NCBI RefSeq assembly: GCF_000226115.1
Contig: NC_016458.1
Location: forward strand, 4,436,001 to 4,500,000
Length of the DNA: 64,000 bases
Source: Thermothielavioides terrestris NRRL 8126
Lineage: Eukaryota > Ascomycota > Sordariomycetes > Sordariales > Chaetomiaceae
Reading direction: 5' to 3'
Made by a program: the position numbers and the translations under genes. Every line of letters begins with the position of its first letter. Within the stretch, counting starts at the first letter, position 1. Shown one piece after another: positions 57,866-64,000 of this stretch. The notes under the pieces are model-generated. The model was not told the DNA's origin. It ran no database searches and saw only the letters and a program-made list of their open reading frames with translations.

Positions 57866-58929
57866 ATGGGGGGCAAGTCAGGAAACAAGGCCGGCTACTT
57901 CGACAAGCTGAAGGGCTTGTTGGAGGAGTACCGGTCCATCTTCGTCGTCTCGGTCGACAATGTCTCGTCGCAGCAGATGCACGAGATTCGCCAGTCGCTC
58001 CGCGGCCAGGGCGTCGTCCTAATGGGCAAGAACACCATGGTGAGCAGGAGCCGGTTTTTATCTCCATGTTTCCATGTTTCTCCCTCTAACCGCCATGCAA
58101 CTCGACAGGTCCGCCGCGCGCTCAAGACCTTCATCGCCGACACCCCGGAGTACGAGCGCCTGCTGCCCTTCGTCAAGGGCAACGTCGGCTTCGTCTTCAC
58201 CAACGCCGACCTCAAGGAGGTCCGCGACAAGATCCTGGCCAACAAGGTTGCCGCCCCCGCCCGTGCCGGTGCCATCGCCCCGGTCGACGTGTGGGTGCCT
58301 GCCGGCAACACCGGCATGGAACCCGGCAAGACCTCTTTCTTCCAGGCTCTCGGTGTCCCCACCAAGATCGCCCGTGGTACCATTGAAATCACGACCGACC
58401 TCAAGCTCGTCGAGGCCGGCGGCAAGGTCGGCCCCTCCGAGGCGACCCTCCTCAACATGCTCAACATCTCCCCCTTCACCTACGGTATGGGCATCACCCA
58501 GGTCTACGACCAGGGCAACACCTTCCGCGCCGACATCCTCGACATTGGCGAGGAGCAGCTCCTGAAGGCCTTCTCCTCTGCCATCACCACCATCGCCGCC
58601 GTCTCGCTGGCCATCAACTTCCCCACGCTGCCCTCGGTCATCCACTCGCTCGTCAACTCGTACAAGAAGGTCCTGGCTGTCGCCGTCGAGACCGACTACA
58701 GCTGGCCCGAGATCGAGCAGCTCAAGGACCGCATTGCCAACCCGGAGGCCTACGCCGCTGCCGCCCCTGCGGCTGCTGCGGCTGCCGCTCCTGCCGAGAC
58801 CAAGGCCGAGGAGAAGAAGGAGGAGTCGGAGAAGGAGGATTCCGAAGACGAGGGCTTCGGCGGTCTTTTGTTAGTGTCCCCGTGCTTGTATCCTTGGAGT
58901 ACTCTGCTGACGTGGCCGATAGCGACTAA
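57866..58929 (+). CDS. 60S acidic ribosomal protein P0 (uL10)
   Basis: Three exons, 57866-58039, 58109-58869 and 58923-58929, give 313 aa, the normal length. The rRNA-binding domain comes first ([38 protein letters not shown]). The insertion domain follows ([41 protein letters not shown]), then the helical spine that binds P1/P2, an Ala-rich hinge and the acidic tail [11 protein letters not shown]0 anchors the ribosomal stalk, which recruits elongation factors to the GTPase centre. The last exon is only seven bases (C GAC TAA), supplying Phe's third base, Asp and the stop. Reading through the last intron stays open to 59233, and intron 1 (69 nt) also lacks a stop. Confidence 0.96.
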
Positions 58930-59383
58930 ATGTGGCGACTTGACGGCGGTGTTGTTGAGCTGGCAACGTCAATTTGGCTGGAGCATGGGTTTGGTAGAAC
59001 TCGACGCACGGCTCGATAGGTTGATGATGGCCGCTCAATTCAAGCACTCTGTGTCTGATGGTCCCCTTAATTCTGAGTTCGTTGTTCTTGTTGACTGCAA
59101 GTGCCTCGACTCGATCTTTTGGCGCACACAGGTTAGTACCCTTTTCCCGTTTTCTGTACCTTGCCAGCATCGCCGTCTCCCAACTGCCTCCGCGTTGTCA
59201 ATGATTATGCAAATGAATCAAAGAGCTTTTTAACCCTGAACATCTTTGATGACAAACCCATCACCAACCTATGAGACACCGCAGTTCTTCATTCTCGGCA
59301 CACATATATTATTACAACACATGGGGGGGTATCGAGGCTGACCAATAGTACAGACCGTGAGGCTCCCAACATCCATCTCGACC
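58930..59383. other. Convergent intergenic region (3' UTRs of P0 and MSH1)
   Basis: Contains the P0 3' UTR and the MSH1 3' end. The open frame that crosses it is an extension of P0 through its unspliced last intron, not a separate gene. Confidence 0.6.
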
Positions 59384-62300
59384 TTATGCTACAACTGCTG
59401 CTGACGCCGGTGCCTTTGCCTGCTCCACTCCCCTGTGGGACGAGATGTCGACCCCTGAATGCTGCAGCACCTGCTGAGCCACCCGGATGGCCTGTTCTGG
59501 CAGCCCTGCAAGGCGCGCCACCTTGAGCGCATGGCTCTGCCGGTTGACCCCCTTGCGCAGCTTGTGAACGTAGATAAACCCGCCGTTCTCGTCCTCCTCC
59601 ACGTCGGTGCAGTACATGTCGACGGCCCCGTCCGGACCTCCGTCCTGCACCCGCAAGCCGTGCTGCGCCACCAGGTCCGCGATGTCGTGGAAGTGCGTCG
59701 CGAACAGCGCCCGGCACCTGTTGACGCGCACCAGGTGGTGCAGCGCCGCGAACGCCACGGCCGTCCCGTCCTCGGGCGTCGTGCCGCGGCCGACCTCGTC
59801 CATGATGACGAAGGACCGCGGCGTCGCCTGCCGCAGGATCGCCGCCGTCTCGAGCATCTCCACCATGAAGGTGCTCTGGTCCTGGTACAGGTTGTCGGCC
59901 GACCCGACCCGGCTGAAGATGGCGTCCACGATGCCCAGCGACGCGTAGTCGGCCGGCACGTAGCACCCGATCTGCGCCAGGATCGTGATGAGCGCGTTCT
60001 GCCGCAGGAACGTCGACTTGCCGGCCATGTTGGGGCCCGTGATCAGCCAGACGCGGCCGTGTGTTTGTGCCTGTGCCTGTGCCTGTGCTTGTCCTTCTCC
60101 TCCGAACGTCCCTGTCCCCCCCCGTGGCCCTCCTCCTCCTTCTCCCGCCACAGCCGGCACCGCCGAGCCGAGGAAGCAGTCGTTGCGCTGGAACGTGCGG
60201 CCCTGCTCGGCCAGCCCGCCCTCCACCGTGGGGTGCCGCCCGCCGACGATGACGGTCTGCGGCGCGGCGGTCAGCGTCGGCCGCACGAGCCCCTGCTCCG
60301 CCGCGAGCCGCGCGAACGACGTCGCGATGTCCAGCTCGTCCAGCACCCGCGCGTTGCGCCGCAGCTTGACCAGCCCCCGCACCACCCGCGCCCGCAGCCC
60401 CGCGAACACCCGCTGCTCCTCCGCCCGGATCTGGAACCGCAGCTTGTCCAGGCTCTCGCCCAGCGCCGTCCACTCCGGCTGGTGGAATGACCGTGTCGTG
60501 CGGCTGGACGAGAGCGTGCGGATCGCTGCTGTTGCTGCCGGCTGCTGCTGCTGCGGCTGGTCCGCGCCGCCGCCGTTGCCGCCTCTGCCGCTGCTGTTGT
60601 TGTTATTGTGCGCCGTCGGCGGCTGGCGCGCGTCTTTGCCTTTGACGTGGCAGATGTGGCCCAGCGTCGGGGTCCAGCGCAGGGTGAGTGATGCGGCGTT
60701 GAGCCGGGCCCGGAGCGTCTCGGTGAGCTGCTCTTTCTCCCGGCGGAGGGCGGCGAGCTGCTCGTGCAGGCGGGTGAGCAGGGCCGACGCGCCGGGCTTC
60801 ATGATCCACACTTCGCTGTCCTCGCCGTAGTGGTCGCGGATGGAGGCGGGGTTCTTCTTCTTGGTGCTGGTGGCCGCCTTGGAGGCTGCGCCCTTGGGGA
60901 GCAGGCTGCTGTCCTCTTCGGTGCCTTCGGTCTTGACGATCTCCTGCGCGAGCGCCATCATCTCGCCGGCTTCGCTGTCCTCGATCTGGTGCTGCTGCAC
61001 GAGACCTTCCTCGTCGATGGCGTCGCGGATGTGCTGCGCAAGCTCCAGCGGCTGGTCGAGACTGATGCGGCCGACCATGGTCGAGAGACAGTCGTCGTCC
61101 TTCGCCGGGCTGCTGCCAGACCGGGCGGCCGAGGTAGATGCGGTCAGGAGGTTGACGATGTCCTCGGTCGCTTTGATAGTGTTGGCCAGCCGAAGCAGGT
61201 CGTCTGGGTCGCCGCGGTTGAGCGCGAACTTCTGGACGAGCCGCTGGGAGTCGTGGCTCCTGCGCAGGAGGACGATAATGGCGTCTCGGAGCTCCTCATC
61301 TTCGATGAAGCGGGCGACTAGGTCCTGCCTGAAATTGATAACTTCTAGGGACGTCGACGGGGCGCCTTGCTCCATAGTTAGCACAAGTTCGACCAGCTTG
61401 CCTACTGCCTATTTAAAGGAACCCTACTGAGCCACTCGTTGAGAAGCCTGGCACCGCTCTTGGTCACGGTTCGTCGGATCGCATGCAGCAGGCTGCCCCG
61501 AAAGGCGCCGTCCCTGATGGTCTGCTTGATCTCCAGGGAGCGCATGCTGTTCTTGTCGATGTGCATGATGTGCATGCTCTCGTGACGGAGCGGCGGCTGC
61601 AGCTTCATGCTCAGCCCTTGTAGTCGGTCCCTGACGTAGTGGAGTAGGAGATTCCCAGCCTGCACTTCACTGTCGGTGAACTTGTCGACCGTATGGGCGG
61701 GTATCTCCGATTCCAGCAGGGGAGCCCAGTCGGAGAGCTGCCGCAGCTCGCCATGGGGCGAATAGGAGACGAGGTACCTTTCTTCCTGGAGAACAGACAG
61801 GAGCACGTTGTCCCGACCCGACTCGAGTGCCTTGTCGAGGACGATCTCGCGAGGTGACACCCGAGTCAGCACGGAGCCGAGCGAGGCTAGAGTGGTCGGC
61901 TGGGTGAAGAAGGAGCCGGTCGACAGATCCAGCCATGCGAGTCCTACAGGGGCCTCGGCAATATTGGCAGACTCTGGAGTGCCCAACGGCCGCTGATCTC
62001 TGTCCCCCTGGCAACTCGCATCATCCGATGCAGCCGCCGGCTCGGGTTGGTGAATCGCCATGACGTAGTTGCTTGCGTAGGGATCCATGAAGTTTTCGTC
62101 GATAAGGGTGCCCGGGGTGACAATACGGGTCACCCGTCGGTTGTGCATCAACCCACCTGACTTGACCTTCTCGGCCGGGTCGTTGGGGAACTCCTCGGCG
62201 ATGGCTACGTGGCGGTTGAGGTCCTGGACGAGGATCTTGAGGAAGCGATCCAGCTGGAAGAAGGGAAAGCCGGCCTGGCAACGAGCCATCAGACTACCAG

Positions 62301-62806
62301 CGAACAGGACGGCAGAGCACGGTGGTGCGGGCACGGGGCAATACCATGGGGACCGGGCCGACACTCGTTTTCTTTTGTGCTACCTTGAGGTTCAGGAGCG
62401 GGCCGTACTCGTCGGCCTGGTCAAAGTACATCTCGTAGAAGCCACCAACCCGCGTGAGCAGCACACAGTTGTCAAACTTTTGCATGTTGCGGCGTGCCTG
62501 AAGCACCACGGTCGGATAGGCGGGCTCATCTTCCTCCGGCGGCCGCAGCAGCTCGGGTGGCGGGGCAACGACTCCCTGGGGCAGCTCATCAAGCTTCACC
62601 ACCGTCCTCGTCTTCTTGCCGCGGACCTGGAGTGGCGACCGGATTCCGAGCGGCCCGTGGCCACCAGAACGTGTCGGGGCCCAAGCAGTGGTTACACCCC
62701 ATCGGCCGACCCGCCCGACCCGCCTGAGCGTGGCGAGAGTGCGCGCAGGTCGGCCGAGACACGCTATCCGAAGGCGCGGGGCTGGTGGCGTGCGCGTCAA
62801 GAGCAT
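59384..62806 (-). CDS. MSH1, mitochondrial MutS homologue
   Basis: Three exons, 62806-62345, 62274-61428 and 61365-59384, give 1096 aa. The N-terminus (MLLTRTPPAPRLRIACLGRP) is Arg-rich and non-acidic, a mitochondrial presequence. The MutS mismatch-sensing domain follows: VLLTRVGGFYEMYFDQADEY includes the conserved Phe-x-Glu (FYE). The connector and lever domains come next. The ATPase part holds LITGPNMAGKSTFLRQ (Walker A, about residue 880), VIMDEVGRGT (Walker B, about 955) and ATHFHDIADL. MSH1 limits point mutation and rearrangement of mitochondrial DNA. Two low-complexity inserts are unusual: an Asn/Gly-rich one (HNNNNSSGRGGNGGG) in the clamp region and a Gly-rich (QA)4 run right before the Walker A strand. 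Confidence 0.93.
60061..60087 (-). repeat. (GCACAG)n-type repeat coding (QA)4 in MSH1
   Basis: Four tandem 6-bp units in frame, coding alternating Gln and Ala, a few residues ahead of the Walker A strand. Confidence 0.7.
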
Positions 62807-64000
62807 TAATTATGGCTCGTCAGCGGCTCCTATGAGGTCGGGATTGGCGATCTGGTGACGCTGATGCCCTGCTCCTTCGGGGTGTTGAGAAATTTGCTGA
62901 TGTCTCAACATCGAATGCTTCGGCGATGTGCACTCGCCAGACAACATTCGCTGTGACTGAGAGAAAACAAACGGCATTGATCGCATTCGAGGCTTGGTGC
63001 AGGGAACAGGGCTTGATTGGTGCACCGCGTTTCTCAAAAGGCCCGGGTCACTACCGCGCGAGGGTTAGGGATAACTCCAGGTAGATCAGGTAGTACGGTA
63101 GTGAATGTGCATGCTGGAATCTTGTGGCCGCCTCCTGGACGTGCCCTTCCTGTTTCTATTTGCAACACAGAAGAGCCGGCGAGTTCTGTGAGGGATCAAC
63201 ACATCTTTTAGCCCGAGAAGTGCTGTTGGACCATCTTCTACTACTGTGTATGTGCGCGAGTACTCCATGGTAGGTACATTATTAATGTTAACGATCGCTC
63301 AAAGCTTCCAGGTTCCCGGCCGGCAAGGCGCGTTTCCCCTTCTGGCTAGCTGGGTCCAGAATAATGGGACCACTTGCGATCTGAATCAGCAGGTGTGGGT
63401 GTGATATGCCCAGCTGGGGCTGGGGAACATTTCCCCAAATCATGCGTGATGCCGAGTCTCCAGGCTGACAAACCGAGGAGCACGAGCAAGGCCAGAGAAG
63501 GGATCATCGTGTTCCGAACGGATGCCAGCGTCGGAGCTGATCCGCGGCCGGAACAAGGGAAACAGAGTGCTCGAGAAACCAACACAGCAGATGCGGCCTA
63601 CTGTGGTATAACTCCAGCCCTGGACGGATCCTGTTGACGGCGTCCTTTGCGGCCTCGCATATCCACACGGAGTACGCAGGATCGACATACGTAACGGACG
63701 CCAGATTCCCACTCGTCCCGTGAAGCTCACAGATGCGCTCCTCTCAAGATTGAGCGGAACCAATGGGGCGACGCTGCATTCCTGCCCATGATTAAATGGT
63801 GGCCCGATCCGCCCGCCGGCCTGGATTCGCCGCCGGCGCCCATTTGCCAGACCCAGGCGGCATCGACCGATTTGGGCCCGGTTCTGCCACGATTCCCGCG
63901 CTTTCCGAGCTCCGCTCAGGCCATTTTCACCGACTTCGCCTGCAATCTCCTGCCCAAAGGAGCCTATCTCCCCGCTCCCACTGGCTCATCACAAGTTCCC
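62807..64000. other. MSH1 promoter and right-hand window end
   Basis: No convincing gene. Short open frames on both strands lack splice-supported partners or familiar sequence. A gene could start beyond the window edge. Confidence 0.5.

Noticed and set aside
57866..59233. 455-codon continuous frame over P0
   Set aside because: It reads through two introns; the spliced 313-aa protein ends in the expected GFGGLFD.
59289..60473. 394-codon frame on the minus strand over MSH1
   Set aside because: A shifted-frame shadow of MSH1: Gly/Arg/Ala-rich translation with no motif, produced by high GC.

Overview
The window looks like nuclear DNA of a filamentous ascomycete, most likely a Sordariomycete and possibly Chaetomiaceae. 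Genes are GC-rich with short introns (about 50-130 nt) and CTAAC or CTGAC branch sites. Leaders are CT-rich, proteins carry long Pro/Ser/Gln-rich tails, and one transposon shows repeat-induced point mutation (RIP). Assignment below class level is inference. I find 16 protein-coding genes. Spliced lengths are multiples of three in every case.

Region 1 (1-10821): an F-box/WD-like protein with a C-terminal CaaX box, a conserved protein with a probable mitochondrial presequence, and an Aly/REF-type mRNA-export RNA-binding protein (minus strand).

Region 2 (10822-18116): one 7.3-kb DNA transposon with about 250-bp terminal inverted repeats and a perfect 6-bp target duplication (ATATGC). It is wrecked by RIP but still shows a DDE integrase-type transposase. 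Nested inside it is an un-mutated 409-bp mini-LTR (TRIM-like) element with identical 69-bp terminal repeats, its own 5-bp target duplication and a tRNA-like interior.

Region 3 (18117-40383): eIF4A (minus), an F-box plus JmjC protein, a CCCH zinc-finger plus SMR protein, a Tvp38-type membrane protein, an unrecognised coiled-coil protein (minus), a proline iminopeptidase-like hydrolase, a BTB/POZ protein (minus) and a 12-exon HELQ/POLQ-type helicase (minus). The helicase appears to use a 2-nt microexon.

Region 4 (40384-64000): a 5-kb gene-free stretch, then the SNT2-type BAH/PHD chromatin regulator, a YDJ1-type DnaJ chaperone, TRM82 (minus, with a GC-AG intron), ribosomal stalk protein P0 and mitochondrial MSH1 (minus). 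The last 1.2 kb has no convincing gene.

The genes are independent housekeeping and regulatory loci, not a pathway cluster. Themes are translation (eIF4A, P0, TRM82), mRNA export, chromatin (SNT2, JmjC), genome maintenance (helicase, MSH1) and protein turnover or folding (F-box, BTB, DnaJ). No secondary-metabolite cluster, tRNA, rRNA or CRISPR array was seen.
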